A DNA stretch of 64,000 nucleotides from Enterovirga rhinocerotis (GTDB lineage: Bacteria; Pseudomonadota; Alphaproteobacteria; Rhizobiales; Beijerinckiaceae), in the NCBI RefSeq assembly GCF_004363955.1, contig NZ_SNZR01000014.1, positions 310,001-374,000 of the forward strand, given 5' to 3'. Below the pieces are notes generated by a model, which saw nothing but the letters and a program-made list of their open reading frames with translations, had not been told where the DNA came from and made no database searches. This document shows, one piece after another, positions 33,163 to 43,122 of this stretch. The position numbers were made by a program, and so were the translations under genes. Within the stretch, counting starts at the first letter, position 1, and each line of letters begins with the position of its first letter.

Positions 33163-34488
33163 ATGAACGCCCCGTCGCGCACCAACCGTCCCAGCCTCGA
33201 ATCCTTCTGGATGCCCTTCACCGCCAACCGCCAGTTCAAGGCGGCGCCGCGGATGTTCGTGGCGGCCGAAGGCATGCACTACACGAGCGACGACGGTCGC
33301 CAGGTGATCGACGGCACGGCCGGGCTCTGGTGCGTGAATGCCGGGCACGGCCGGCGCCAGATCGTCGAGGCGGTCGAGCGCCAGCTCTCGACGCTCGACT
33401 TCGCTCCCACCTTCCAGCTGGGCCATCCGATCGCGTTCGACTTCGCCGAAAGGCTCGCGGCGATCGCCCCGGCCGGGATCGACCGCGTTTTCTTCACGGG
33501 GTCCGGCTCGGAATCGGTGGACACCGCGCTCAAGATCGCCATCGCCTATCAGCGGGCGATCGGCCAGGGCACCCGCACCCGCGTGATCGGACGCGAGCGC
33601 GGCTATCACGGCGTCGGCTTCGGCGGCATCTCGGTCGGCGGTCTCGTCAACAACCGGCGCGTCTTCCCGCTCCTGCCGGGAGCCGATCACATCCGGCACA
33701 CGCATGATCTGGCGAAGAACGCCTTCGTGAAGGGCCAGCCGGAGCACGGCGCGGATCTCGCGGACGATCTCGAAAGGCTCGTCCAGCTGCACGGCGCGGA
33801 GACCATCGCGGCCGTGATCGTCGAGCCGGTCGCGGGCTCGACCGGCGTGCTCGTGCCGCCAAAGGGCTATCTCGAGCGGCTGCGCGACATCGCCACCCGG
33901 CACGGCATCCTCCTGATCTTCGACGAGGTCATCACCGGGTTCGGACGCCTCGGCGCGCCCTTCGCCACCGACTTCTTCGGCGTCAAGCCCGACCTCTTCA
34001 CCACCGCCAAGGGGCTGACCAACGGCACCATCCCGATGGGGGCCGTCTTCGCCAGCCGCAAGGTGCATGACGGGCTCATGACCGGCCCCGAGAGCGCCAT
34101 CGAGCTGTTCCACGGTTACACCTATTCCGGCCATCCGGTGGCCTGCGCCGCGGGGATCGCGACGCTCGACGTCTATGCGGATGAAGGGCTTCTGACGCGC
34201 GCCGCGTCGATCCAGGCCTATTGGGACGAGGCCATCCATGGCCTGAAGGGCACGAAGAACGTGATCGACATCCGCACGATCGGCCTCATCGCCGGGATCG
34301 AGCTTGAGTCCCGTCCCGGGGCGGTGGGCGCGCGCGCCTACGACGTCTTCGTGGATTGCTTCGAGCGGGGCCTGCTGATCCGCGTCACGGGCGACATCAT
34401 CGCCCTGTCGCCGCCGCTGATCGCCGAGACGAGCCACATCGACGCGATGGTGTCGATCCTGTCCGACGCGCTCGCACGCGCGAACTGA
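33163..34488 (+). CDS. omega-amino acid--pyruvate transaminase (beta-alanine transaminase type)
   Basis: 441-residue class III PLP aminotransferase. The PLP lysine is in [16 protein letters not shown], the cofactor Asp in [14 protein letters not shown], and the [14 protein letters not shown] loop binds phosphate. The N-terminus [17 protein letters not shown] and the segment [17 protein letters not shown] are those of omega-amino acid:pyruvate transaminases. It would turn beta-alanine plus pyruvate into malonate semialdehyde plus alanine. The next gene, mmsA, consumes malonate semialdehyde, which supports this. ATG at 33163 with AGGAGA in front. Confidence 0.91.
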   Translation: MNAPSRTNRPSLESFWMPFTANRQFKAAPRMFVAAEGMHYTSDDGRQVIDGTAGLWCVNAGHGRRQIVEAVERQLSTLDFAPTFQLGHPIAFDFAERLAAIAPAGIDRVFFTGSGSESVDTALKIAIAYQRAIGQGTRTRVIGRERGYHGVGFGGISVGGLVNNRRVFPLLPGADHIRHTHDLAKNAFVKGQPEHGADLADDLERLVQLHGAETIAAVIVEPVAGSTGVLVPPKGYLERLRDIATRHGILLIFDEVITGFGRLGAPFATDFFGVKPDLFTTAKGLTNGTIPMGAVFASRKVHDGLMTGPESAIELFHGYTYSGHPVACAAGIATLDVYADEGLLTRAASIQAYWDEAIHGLKGTKNVIDIRTIGLIAGIELESRPGAVGARAYDVFVDCFERGLLIRVTGDIIALSPPLIAETSHIDAMVSILSDALARAN

Positions 34489-34502
34489 GCGGAGCCTCCT
34501 CC

Positions 34503-36002
34503 ATGCCGACCGAAATCCACCATTTCGTCTCGGGCGCGCGCGTCTCCGGCCGTTCCGACCGCACCGCTCCCTGCTTCAATCCGGCGACCGGCGAGCAATC
34601 CGGCATCGTGCCGCTTGCCTCGGCCGTCGAGGTCGGGAGCGCCGTCGCCGCCGCGAAGCAGGCCTTCCCGGCCTGGGCCGAGACGCCCCCTCTGCGCCGC
34701 GCGCGAATCCTCAACCGCTTCCTGCGCCTGTGCGAGGAGCGGACGGACCAGCTCGCCGCGGTGATCACCGCCGAACACGGCAAGGTGCTCTCGGATGCCG
34801 CCGGCGAGATCCAGCGCGGCCTCGAAGTCGTCGAATTCGCGACCGGGATCCCGCAGCTTCTCAAGGGCGAGATCACCGAGAACGTCGGCACGCGCGTCGA
34901 TTCCCACTCCCTGCGCCAGCCGCTGGGCGTGGTCGCGGGCATCACGCCGTTCAACTTCCCGGCGATGGTGCCGATGTGGATGTTCCCGGTGGCGATCGCC
35001 TGCGGGAACTGCTTCATCCTGAAGCCGTCCGAGCGCGATCCCTCCGCCTCGCTCCTGATGGCCGAGTGGCTGATCGAGGCCGGGTTGCCGGCCGGCGTGT
35101 TCAACGTCGTCCACGGCGACAAGGAGGCCGTCGACGCGCTGCTGCATCATCCCGACGTGCAGGCCGTGTCCTTCGTCGGCTCGACGCCGATCGCGCGCTA
35201 CATCTACGGCACGGCCGCGCTGCAGGGGAAGCGCGCCCAGGCGCTGGGCGGTGCCAAGAACCACATGATCGTCATGCCGGATGCCGATCTCGATCAGGCG
35301 GCCGACGCGCTGATGGGCGCGGCCTACGGATCGGCGGGCGAGCGCTGCATGGCGATCTCGGTCGCCGTTCCGGTCGGCGAGCAGACCGCCGAGCGCCTTC
35401 TGGAGAAGCTGGTTCCGCGGGTCAGCGCGCTCAAGGTCGGCCCGGGCACGGATCCGGAATCGGAGATGGGCCCGCTCGTCACGCGCCAGCACCGCGACAA
35501 GGTCTCCGCCTATATCGACCAGGGCGTCGCGGAGGGGGCCGAACTCGTCGTCGATGGCCGCGGCCTCTCGCTCCAGGGCTACGAGAACGGCTACTTCCTC
35601 GGCGGAACCCTGTTCGACCGCGTCACGCCCGACATGACCATCTACAAGGAGGAGATCTTCGGGCCGGTTCTCGCGATCGCCCGCGCGCCGGATTACGCGA
35701 CCGCCGCACGGATGATCAACGAGCACGAATTCGGCAACGGAACCGCGATCTTCACGCGGGACGGCGACGCGGCGCGGGATTTCGCCCATGCGATTCAGGT
35801 CGGCATGGTCGGGATCAACGTTCCGATCCCGGTGCCGATGGCGTTCCACTCCTTCGGCGGCTGGAAGGCATCTTTGTTCGGCGACCATCACATGCACGGC
35901 CCGGAGGGCGTCCGGTTCTACACGCGCCTGAAGACGATCACCTCGCGCTGGCCGACGGGCATCCGCGCCGGGGCCGACTTCGTCATGCCGACGCTGGGCT
36001 GA
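34503..36002 (+). CDS. mmsA: CoA-acylating methylmalonate/malonate-semialdehyde dehydrogenase
   Basis: 499-residue aldehyde dehydrogenase of the MMSDH family. The catalytic Cys is in [14 protein letters not shown], the NAD-binding text [21 protein letters not shown] and [12 protein letters not shown] are family-specific, and the general-base Glu is missing, as usual for CoA-acylating members ([15 protein letters not shown]). It oxidises (methyl)malonate semialdehyde to acetyl- or propionyl-CoA, CO2 and NADH. It begins 14 bases after the transaminase stop, forming a two-gene operon for beta-alanine or related omega-amino acids. Confidence 0.94.
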   Translation: MPTEIHHFVSGARVSGRSDRTAPCFNPATGEQSGIVPLASAVEVGSAVAAAKQAFPAWAETPPLRRARILNRFLRLCEERTDQLAAVITAEHGKVLSDAAGEIQRGLEVVEFATGIPQLLKGEITENVGTRVDSHSLRQPLGVVAGITPFNFPAMVPMWMFPVAIACGNCFILKPSERDPSASLLMAEWLIEAGLPAGVFNVVHGDKEAVDALLHHPDVQAVSFVGSTPIARYIYGTAALQGKRAQALGGAKNHMIVMPDADLDQAADALMGAAYGSAGERCMAISVAVPVGEQTAERLLEKLVPRVSALKVGPGTDPESEMGPLVTRQHRDKVSAYIDQGVAEGAELVVDGRGLSLQGYENGYFLGGTLFDRVTPDMTIYKEEIFGPVLAIARAPDYATAARMINEHEFGNGTAIFTRDGDAARDFAHAIQVGMVGINVPIPVPMAFHSFGGWKASLFGDHHMHGPEGVRFYTRLKTITSRWPTGIRAGADFVMPTLG

Positions 36003-36045
36003 CCCTCGGGCTGACCTGGGCGAGCGCTGAGGATCCGAGCGATCC

Positions 36046-36294
36046 TCAGCGCGTGCTGGCCGGGAGCCGGGGCGTTCCGAGTTCCGGGTCCATCGCGAAG
36101 GCGGCGCGCACGAGCGGATCGACGGGAAGGTCCGGGTCGTCGAGCCGGGCCGCGAGGTCGAGCCGCATCCGCGGCGACCAGAACGACTTGATGTGGCCGT
36201 GCACGCCCTTCACGGCCTCCTCCTCGGGATACGATCTGAAGAAGGCCGCGATCTGGTTGGCCATCCGGGCGAGCTTCGGCGCCGCGTCGGTCAT
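36046..36294 (-). CDS. fdsD: formate dehydrogenase delta subunit
   Basis: 82 residues. The FdsD pattern is clear: KLARMANQIAAFFRSYPEEEAVKGVHGHIKSFWSPRMR. The delta subunit is needed for a stable, active FdsABG complex. Its ATG overlaps the stop of fdhD (ATGA). Last gene of the formate dehydrogenase operon; the 43-base convergent gap to mmsA holds the hairpin-like GAGGATCCGAGCGATCCTC. Confidence 0.93.
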   Translation of the reverse strand: MTDAAPKLARMANQIAAFFRSYPEEEAVKGVHGHIKSFWSPRMRLDLAARLDDPDLPVDPLVRAAFAMDPELGTPRLPASTR

Positions 36295-37124
36295 GCGACG
36301 AGGTCCCGCCGGGCGGAGGGCGGCCCTTCGACGAAGGTGGTGACGCCGTCCCGTCGGGCGATCGCGATCAGGCGCATGCCGAGGCGCTCGGCCTGATCGA
36401 GCGCGAGAGAGGTCGGCGCCGAGACAGCCACCAGCATCCCCGCGCCGAACGCTGCGCTCTTCTCGACCATTTCGAAGGAGCATCGGCTCGTGATCACGAT
36501 GAAGCCGGAGGCCGGATCGATCCGGTCCCGGAGCAGGGCGCCGATCAGTTTGTCGAGCGCGTTGTGGCGCCCGACATCCTCCCGCAGCACCAGGACCTCG
36601 CCCTGCACGTCGGCCCAGGCGGCCGCGTGGACGGCACGGGTGCGGGCATTGAGGCTCTGACCGGCTTCGAGGCTCGACAAGGCCCGCCGCAGCGCGGGCA
36701 GCGCGACGCGGGGTGGCGCCCGCACGGCGAGTTCCGGGCGCCGGATCGCCGCGAGGTCCTCGATCCCGCAGAGGCCGCATCCCGAGCGGCCCGACATCGC
36801 CCGGCGTCGGGCGAGATGCTGCGAGAGACGATCCGGCGCGAGATCGATTCGGAGCCTGATCCCGCCCTCGACCTCCTCTGTCTCGATGCCGCGGACATCC
36901 GCCGCATTCTGCACGACGCCCTCGGTGAGGCAGAAGCCGAGCCCGAACTCGTCGAGATGCGTCGGCGTCGCCATCATCACGGCGAAGGGGATGTCGGCGA
37001 AGACGATCTCGACGGGCATCTCGACGGGCACGTCGATCATGCGCTCATCCGGTTCGGAGGTTCCGAAGCGGAGGGTCCTGGCGGCCACGCGCCGGGCAGG
37101 CGACCGGCTGCTATTCCGCGGCAT
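36291..37124 (-). CDS. fdhD: formate dehydrogenase sulfurtransferase/accessory protein
   Basis: 277 residues. FdhD moves sulfur from the cysteine desulfurase to the bis-MGD molybdenum cofactor of formate dehydrogenase. The key cysteines are in SGCGLCGIEDL, matching the CxxC of E. coli FdhD; other family text is FCLTEGVV, RDVGRHNALDKLIG-like (EDVGRHNALDKLIGAL), ITSRCSFEMVEKSA and AVSAPTSLALDQAERLGM. The chosen ATG at 37124 overlaps the end of fdsA by 14 bases. Confidence 0.95.
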   Translation of the reverse strand: MPRNSSRSPARRVAARTLRFGTSEPDERMIDVPVEMPVEIVFADIPFAVMMATPTHLDEFGLGFCLTEGVVQNAADVRGIETEEVEGGIRLRIDLAPDRLSQHLARRRAMSGRSGCGLCGIEDLAAIRRPELAVRAPPRVALPALRRALSSLEAGQSLNARTRAVHAAAWADVQGEVLVLREDVGRHNALDKLIGALLRDRIDPASGFIVITSRCSFEMVEKSAAFGAGMLVAVSAPTSLALDQAERLGMRLIAIARRDGVTTFVEGPPSARRDLVA

Positions 37125-39954
37125 CGAGTCGATCGGCGATGCGGGTCAGGCTGAAATCCTCCTCGTAGAACCTGGCCTGCCAGTCGGAGGGGCGGTTGGT
37201 CCGCCGGACCTGGACGGCCGTGACCTTGTATTCGGGGCAGTTCGTCGCCCAGTCCGAATAATCCGTGGTGATGACGTTGGCTCCGGTCTTGGCGTGATGG
37301 AAGGTCGTGTAGACCACGCCCGGCTGCATCCGGTCGCTGATCGCGGCCTTGAGCGAGATCGCCCCCGAGCGGCTCTCCAGCGCCACGAGATCGCCGTCGA
37401 CGACGCCGCGGCTCTCGGCATCGAAGGGATGGATCTCGAGCACGTCCTCGGCGTGCCAGCGCGAGTTCTCGGTGCGCCGCGTCTGCGCGCCGACATTGTA
37501 CTGGCTGAGAATGCGACCGGTCGTCAGGAGCAGGGGGAAGCGCGCGCCGGTCCTCTCGTCGGTGGGGATGAACTCGGTGATCATGAAGCGGCCGAGGCCG
37601 CGGACGAAGCGGTCCACATGCATGATCGGCGTCCCCGCCGGCGCCGCGTCGTTGCAGGGCCACTGGATCGAGCCGAGCCGCTCCAGCTTCTCGTAGCTGA
37701 CACCGGCGAAGGACGGCGTGGTCGCGGCGATCTCGTCCATGATCTGCGAGGGATGGTCGTAGCGCATCGGGTATCCGAGCGCGTCCGACAGCATCATGGT
37801 GATCTGCCAGTCGGCATGGCCGGAGAGCGGGGACATCACCTTGCGCACGGGGGATATGCGCCGCTCCGCATTGGTGAAGGTGCCGTCCTTCTCGAGGAAG
37901 GAGGAGCCCGGCAGGAAGACGTGGGCGTATTTGGCGGTCTCGTTCAGGAAGAGGTCCTGAACCACGACACATTCCATCGCGAGAAGGCCCGCCGTCACGT
38001 GCTGGGTATCGGGATCGGACTGGGCCGGGTCCTCGCCCTGCACGTAGATGCCCTTGAACCGCCCCTGGACCGCCTCGTCGAGCATGTTCGGGATGCGCAG
38101 CCCCGGATCGTCCCGAAGGCCGACGCCCCAGAGCTTCTCGAAGATCTCGCGCGCGGCATCGCCCGAGACGTGGCGATAGCCCGGCAGCTCGTGCGGGAAC
38201 GAGCCCATGTCGCAGGAGCCCTGGACGTTGTTCTGGCCCCGCAGCGGATTGATGCCGACGCCTCGGCGGCCGATATTGCCGGTGGCCATGGCGAGGTTCG
38301 CCATCGCCATGACGGTCGTCGAGCCCTGGCTGTGCTCGGTCACGCCGAGGCCGTAATAGATCGCCGCATTGCCGCCCGTGGCATAGAGCCGGGCGGCCGC
38401 CCTGACCTCGGCCGCCGGGACCCCCGTGACGTTCTCGCTCGTCTCCGGCGCGTTGCGGGGATCGGCGATGAAGCGCGCCCAGGCCTCGAAGGCATCGAGG
38501 TCGCAGCGCTCCCGGATATAGGCCTCGTCGACCAGCCCCTCGGTCACGACCACATGGGACAGCGCATTAAGCAAGGCGACGTTGCTGCCGGGCCTGAGCG
38601 CCAGATGGTGCTCGGCTCCGACATGCGGGGACTTCACGAGGTCGATCCGGCGCGGATCGGCGACGATGAGCCGAGCTCCCTCGCGCAGGCGCTTCTTCAG
38701 GCGCGACCCGAAGACCGGATGACCATCGGTCGGGTTCGCGCCGATCAGCAGGATGACGTCGGCCTCGCCGACAGAGGCGAAATCCTGGGTGCCCGCCGAG
38801 GTGCCGAGCGTGGCGTTCAGCCCGTAGCCGGTTGGCGAATGGCAGACGCGCGCGCAGGTATCCACGTTGTTGTTGCCGAAGGCCGCGCGGATCAGCTTCT
38901 GGACGAGATAGGTCTCCTCGTTCGTGCAGCGCGAGGAGGTGAGGCCGCCGATGGCATCGACCCCGTAGGTCGCCTGGATGCGCCTGAACTCGGAGGCCGC
39001 CCTCCCGATCGCCTCCTCCCAGCTCACCTCGCGCCAGGGATCGGTGATCCGCTCGCGGATCATCGGCTTCGTGATCCGGTCCTTGTGGGTCGCATAGCCG
39101 TAGGCGAAGCGGCCCTTGACGCAGGAATGGCCCTCGTTCGCCCGGCCGTGCTTGGAGGGGACCATCCGCACCAGTTGCTCGCCCTGCATCTCCGCCTTGA
39201 AGGCGCAGCCGACCCCGCAATAGGCGCAGGTCGTGATGACGGAATGCTCCGCCTTGCCCATCCGGATGACGGAATTCTCGTTCAGCGTCGCCGTCGGGCA
39301 GGCCTGCACGCAGGCGCCGCAGGAGACGCATTCGGAGCCGAAGAAATCGGTGCCTCCCGGCGAGACCCGCGAGGCGAAGCCGCGGCCCTCGATGGTCAGG
39401 GCGAAGGTGCCCTGAACCTCCTCGCAGGCCCGCACGCAGCGGCTGCAGACGATGCATTTCGAGGATTCGAAGGTGAAATAGGGATTCGATTCGTCGGTGG
39501 GCGCATCGCGGTGGTTCGCTCCCCCCTCGCCGTAGCGAACGTCGCGCAACCCGACGGCACCGGCCATGTCCTGCAATTCGCAATCGCCGTTGGCCGAGCA
39601 GGTCAGGCAGGTCAGCGGATGGTCGGAGATGTAGAGCTCCATCACGCCGCGCCGAAGCCTGGCGAGCTTCGGCGTCTGCGTCCGGACGACCATTCCCTCC
39701 TCGGCGGGCGTGGTGCAGGAGGCCGGCGTGCCCCGGCGTCCCTCGATCTCGACGAGGCAGAGCCGGCAGGAGCCGAAGGCTTCGAGCGAATCCGTGGCGC
39801 AGAGCTTCGGGACCTGCGTCCCCATCGTCGCGGCGGCGGCCATGACTGAGGTGCCGGCCGGAACGCTGACCTGCCGACCGTCGATCGTCAGCGCGACCTG
39901 CAACGGCGCGAGGCGGATCGGCGTTCCGGTATCCAGTTCCTGGATGAGGGCCAT
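37111..39954 (-). CDS. fdsA: NAD-dependent formate dehydrogenase alpha (molybdenum) subunit
   Basis: 947 residues. In order: an N-terminal [2Fe-2S] domain (CATDSLEAFGSCRLCLVEIEG), the His-Cys3 [4Fe-4S] site (HPLTCLTCSANGDC), a 2x[4Fe-4S] ferredoxin-like domain (CIVCSRCVRACEE; CVSCGACVQACP), the [4Fe-4S] of the molybdopterin domain (CAYCGVGCAF), and the bis-MGD catalytic domain. The metal-binding active-site residue is a normal Cys (VDTCARVCHSPTGYG), not selenocysteine. It oxidises formate to CO2 and sends electrons to FdsB. Starts 9 bases after fdsB. Confidence 0.97.
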   Translation of the reverse strand: MALIQELDTGTPIRLAPLQVALTIDGRQVSVPAGTSVMAAAATMGTQVPKLCATDSLEAFGSCRLCLVEIEGRRGTPASCTTPAEEGMVVRTQTPKLARLRRGVMELYISDHPLTCLTCSANGDCELQDMAGAVGLRDVRYGEGGANHRDAPTDESNPYFTFESSKCIVCSRCVRACEEVQGTFALTIEGRGFASRVSPGGTDFFGSECVSCGACVQACPTATLNENSVIRMGKAEHSVITTCAYCGVGCAFKAEMQGEQLVRMVPSKHGRANEGHSCVKGRFAYGYATHKDRITKPMIRERITDPWREVSWEEAIGRAASEFRRIQATYGVDAIGGLTSSRCTNEETYLVQKLIRAAFGNNNVDTCARVCHSPTGYGLNATLGTSAGTQDFASVGEADVILLIGANPTDGHPVFGSRLKKRLREGARLIVADPRRIDLVKSPHVGAEHHLALRPGSNVALLNALSHVVVTEGLVDEAYIRERCDLDAFEAWARFIADPRNAPETSENVTGVPAAEVRAAARLYATGGNAAIYYGLGVTEHSQGSTTVMAMANLAMATGNIGRRGVGINPLRGQNNVQGSCDMGSFPHELPGYRHVSGDAAREIFEKLWGVGLRDDPGLRIPNMLDEAVQGRFKGIYVQGEDPAQSDPDTQHVTAGLLAMECVVVQDLFLNETAKYAHVFLPGSSFLEKDGTFTNAERRISPVRKVMSPLSGHADWQITMMLSDALGYPMRYDHPSQIMDEIAATTPSFAGVSYEKLERLGSIQWPCNDAAPAGTPIMHVDRFVRGLGRFMITEFIPTDERTGARFPLLLTTGRILSQYNVGAQTRRTENSRWHAEDVLEIHPFDAESRGVVDGDLVALESRSGAISLKAAISDRMQPGVVYTTFHHAKTGANVITTDYSDWATNCPEYKVTAVQVRRTNRPSDWQARFYEEDFSLTRIADRLDAAE

Positions 39955-39963
39955 CGGGCGCTC

Positions 39964-41517
39964 CTACTCCGCAGCCATCAGGGTGGACGGCCGCCGAAAA
40001 TCCTCCGGGAAATGATCGAGCGCGCTCAGCACGGGCAGCGGCGTGAGCCCGCCCATGGCGCAGAGCGAGCCGTCGGTCATGACCTCGCAAAGGTCGCGGA
40101 CGAGATCGACGTTCTTCTCGGGCTCGATCCCGGCCCTGATCCTGTCGACGGTCTCGACGCCGCGGGTCGAGCCGATGCGGCAGGGCGTGCACTTGCCGCA
40201 GCTCTCCTCCGCGCAGAACTCGAAGGCGAAGCGGGCCTGGGCGGCGAGGTCGACCGTGTCGTCGAAGACCACGACGCCGCCATGGCCCAGCATCCCGCCC
40301 TTGCCGGCGAAAGCCTCGTAGTCGAGCGGCGTGTCGAGCAAGGCGTCGGGAAAATAGGCGCCGAGCGGTCCTCCGACCTGCACGGCGCGGAGCGGGCGAC
40401 CCGAGCGGGTGCCGCCGCCGAACGCCTCGATCAGGTCTCGGAGCGTCGGCCCGAAGGCGAGTTCGACGAGGCCGCCGAAGCGGATGTTGCCCGCGAGCTG
40501 GAAGGCGAGCGTCCCGCGCGAGCGGCCGATCCCGAACTCGGCATAGGCCCTCGCGCCCTGGGCCAGGATCCACGGCACGCTCGCCAGCGACAGCACGTTG
40601 TTGACGATGGTCGGCTTGCCGAAGAGGCCCCGGATCGCCGGCAGCGGCGGTTTCGCCCGCACCACCCCGCGCCGGCCCTCGAGGCTCTCGAGGAGGGAGG
40701 TCTCCTCTCCGCAGATATAGGCGCCGGCGCCGAGGCGGGTCTCGATCTCGAAGGCGCGGCCCGACCCCATCACCGAGGGGCCGAGAAAACCGGCTGTCCG
40801 CGCCGCGGCTACGGCCTCGCTCATCGCGCGGAAGGCATGCGGATATTCGGACCGGATATAGACGAAGCCCTTTTCGGCTCCGACGGCGAGGCCGGCGATG
40901 GCCATGCCCTCGATCAGCGAGAAGGGATCGCCTTCCATCAGGATGCGGTCGGCGAAGGTGCCGCTGTCGCCCTCGTCGGCATTGCAGACGACGTATTTGC
41001 GATCGGCCTCGGCGGCGAGGACGGTCGCCCATTTGATCCCGGTCGGGAAGCCGGCGCCGCCCCGGCCACGGAGACCGGAGGCCGTGACCTCCTCGACGAC
41101 GGCACTCCCATCCATCGCCGCCGCCCGCCGCAGACCCGCCCAGCCTCCATGCGCCTCGTAATCGGAGGGGGAGAGCGGATCGACGATGCCGCAGCGCGCG
41201 AAGGTCAGGCGCGTCTGCCGGGCCAGATACGGGATGTCCTCGGGGCGGCCGAGGTGGAGGGGATGAGCGCCTCCGGCAAGCCAGCCCGCCGCGAAAAGGC
41301 CCGGCACGTCGGACGCCAGGACCGGGCCGTAGGCGATCCGGTCATCGCCCTGTTCGACCTCGACCATCGGCTCGAGCCACAGAAGCCCGCGCGATCCCGT
41401 CCGCACGATCGCGACATCGAGCCCGCGCCGGGCGGCCTCGGCGGCCACGGCCTCGGCCACGCGATCGGCGCCGAGCGCCAATGCCTGGGCATCCTTGGGC
41501 ACGAAGATCCGGATCAT
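39964..41517 (-). CDS. fdsB: NAD-dependent formate dehydrogenase beta (FMN/NADH) subunit
   Basis: 517 residues, NuoF-like with an N-terminal thioredoxin-like domain (residues ~1-100). FMN/NAD binding: GLRGRGGAGFPTGIKW and VCNADEGDSGTFADR; [4Fe-4S]: ESCGKCTPCRIGSTRG. It passes electrons from FdsA to NAD+. Its ATG overlaps the stop of fdsG (ATGA). Cytoplasmic, part of the FdsGBAD complex. Confidence 0.96.
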   Translation of the reverse strand: MIRIFVPKDAQALALGADRVAEAVAAEAARRGLDVAIVRTGSRGLLWLEPMVEVEQGDDRIAYGPVLASDVPGLFAAGWLAGGAHPLHLGRPEDIPYLARQTRLTFARCGIVDPLSPSDYEAHGGWAGLRRAAAMDGSAVVEEVTASGLRGRGGAGFPTGIKWATVLAAEADRKYVVCNADEGDSGTFADRILMEGDPFSLIEGMAIAGLAVGAEKGFVYIRSEYPHAFRAMSEAVAAARTAGFLGPSVMGSGRAFEIETRLGAGAYICGEETSLLESLEGRRGVVRAKPPLPAIRGLFGKPTIVNNVLSLASVPWILAQGARAYAEFGIGRSRGTLAFQLAGNIRFGGLVELAFGPTLRDLIEAFGGGTRSGRPLRAVQVGGPLGAYFPDALLDTPLDYEAFAGKGGMLGHGGVVVFDDTVDLAAQARFAFEFCAEESCGKCTPCRIGSTRGVETVDRIRAGIEPEKNVDLVRDLCEVMTDGSLCAMGGLTPLPVLSALDHFPEDFRRPSTLMAAE

Positions 41518-41984
41518 GCCCGCAACTCCGCGAGCCTCGCATCCAGCGTATCGGGGGTGAGATCGCAGGCCGGCTCCCCGTCGATCATCGCCGAAGGGCC
41601 GCGGGCGCAGAGCCCGAGGCAGAAGACCGGCTCGAGCGTCACCTCGCCGTCCGAGGTCGTCTCATGCCAGCCGATGCCGAGACGTCGCCGGGCGTGATCG
41701 GCGAGGGCGACGGCGCCGACCGCCTGGCACGCCTCGGAGCGGCACAGCCGGACGACATGCCGCCCGGGCTGCTCCCGTCTGAAGTCGGGGTAGAAGGTCG
41801 CGACGCCGTGCACCTCCGCGCGCGACCAGTTCAGCGCCGAAGCAACCATGGGAATGGCTTCGGCGGGCACGCAGCCGAATGCGTCGGTCAGGGCGTGCAG
41901 GATCGGGAGCGCCGCTCCTTCGCGATGCGCGTGAGCCTCGATCAGGTCTCTCGCGCGGCCGCTGTCCCAGGGCTCGTGGTCCAT
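41514..41984 (-). CDS. fdsG: NAD-dependent formate dehydrogenase gamma ([2Fe-2S]) subunit
   Basis: 156 residues, NuoE-like. The thioredoxin-like [2Fe-2S] ligands are in LCRSEACQAVG and VFCLGLCARGPSAM. The text ALTDAFGCVPAEAIPMVASALNWSRAEVHGVATFYPDF is typical. First structural gene of the operon, 95 bases downstream of the LysR gene. Confidence 0.95.
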   Translation of the reverse strand: MDHEPWDSGRARDLIEAHAHREGAALPILHALTDAFGCVPAEAIPMVASALNWSRAEVHGVATFYPDFRREQPGRHVVRLCRSEACQAVGAVALADHARRRLGIGWHETTSDGEVTLEPVFCLGLCARGPSAMIDGEPACDLTPDTLDARLAELRA

Positions 41985-42066
41985 CCCTCGCCGCGTCCGC
42001 CGCTTCGTGTCCTGCGGACGAAGATCACTCAGTTTGGAACAATTGCAATAATGGAGCGCGATGTTG

Positions 42067-42085
42067 CGATAGCATAAAGCTATCG
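42067..42085 (-). promoter_or_regulatory. LysR-type operator CGATAGC-N5-GCTATCG before fdsG
   Basis: A perfect 7-base inverted repeat with a 5-base AT-only spacer. It contains ATAGC-N5-GCTAT, which fits the T-N11-A LysR box and the ATAG-N7-CTAT form. It overlaps the stop codon of the LysR gene and lies 83 bases before the fdsG start. The following bases (ATTATTGCAATTGTTCC on the minus strand) are AT-rich and likely hold the promoter. Confidence 0.7.
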
Positions 42086-42973
42086 AGCGAAGGCCCGCGC
42101 CACCTCCCGGGCCGTCGCCAGCAGGGCGGCGACGAGCGGGGTCGTCGGCTCGCGATCGGCGACGATCAGACCGACGGAATGGGCGATATCGGGGTCGACG
42201 ATCGGGATCGAACTCACGGTCGGCGGCAGGCCCAGGCTTTCGGCCACGACCTTCGGCAGCACGCTCGACCACTTGCCCGTCCGAACATGCGACACGAGCA
42301 CGATCGTCGAGTTCGACACCAACGTCGGCGTCGTGGACAGGCCGGTATTGCGGAGCATCTGGTCGATGATCCGCCGGTTCTGCATGTCGGGCGTGAGCAG
42401 GCAGAGCGGCAGGGGCGCCACCTCCGACCACGTCACGGACGCACGTTCGCCGAGAGGGCCCCCGCTATCGGTCAGGAGGTGATAGCGCTCGTCATAGAGC
42501 GGCACCGTCCGAACCTGGCCGACCGGCTCGTTGTCGAGATAGCTCAGGCCGGCCTCGATCTCGAGATTGTCGAGGAGGTCGAGGATCTCCCTGGACGTGC
42601 GGGACAGGATCGAGAAGCGGACGGCCGGGTAGCGGGCTCGGAACGGCGTCGTCAGTTCTGCCACCATCGGCAGCGCGGTCGGGATGGCCGCGATACGGAC
42701 ATGCCCTTCGAGCCCGTGCCGGAGCGCGGCCAGATCCGCGCGCAGGCCCCGCACGTCGCCGAGGATGCGGCGGGCCCATTCCACCACCCGCTCGCCCTCC
42801 GGCGTGAAGCCGACGAACTTCGAACTGCGCTGGACGAGGAGGACGCCGAGCGCGTCTTCGAGCGCCTTGACGCCGTTCGAGAGGGTCGGCTGGCTCACGT
42901 TGCAGGCGGCGGCGGCCTTGCCGAAATGCCTCTCCCGGCCAAGCGCCAGGATGAACTCGAGCTGACGGATCAC
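42080..42973 (-). CDS. LysR-family regulator of formate dehydrogenase genes
   Basis: 297 residues. N-terminal winged helix (residues ~1-60, QLEFILALGRERHFGKAAAACNVSQPTLSNGVKALEDALG) and a C-terminal LysR effector domain (VRIAAIPTALPMVAELTTPFRARYP and on). It is codirectional with and directly upstream of fdsGBA-fdhD-fdsD. The operator-like palindrome at its 3' end suggests it activates these genes when formate or a related signal is present. It may be called FdsR by position. Confidence 0.9.
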   Translation of the reverse strand: MIRQLEFILALGRERHFGKAAAACNVSQPTLSNGVKALEDALGVLLVQRSSKFVGFTPEGERVVEWARRILGDVRGLRADLAALRHGLEGHVRIAAIPTALPMVAELTTPFRARYPAVRFSILSRTSREILDLLDNLEIEAGLSYLDNEPVGQVRTVPLYDERYHLLTDSGGPLGERASVTWSEVAPLPLCLLTPDMQNRRIIDQMLRNTGLSTTPTLVSNSTIVLVSHVRTGKWSSVLPKVVAESLGLPPTVSSIPIVDPDIAHSVGLIVADREPTTPLVAALLATAREVARAFAR

Positions 42974-43122
42974 TCCTCCTCCTCCTGCGCACCGAGAGCA
43001 TCATAGCCTGCACGCATCGGCTGGCTCCCGGTGCCGACGAAGGGCGGTGCCGTCATCCTCCCTTCGCATCCACCGATCGGTCGGGAGGGCCGATGCCGAT
43101 GCTCCCGTCGAACGGCAGGCCG

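Noticed and set aside
38867-38905. Selenocysteine in formate dehydrogenase
   Set aside because: The active-site codon of fdsA is an ordinary cysteine codon; there is no in-frame TGA and thus no need for a SECIS element.
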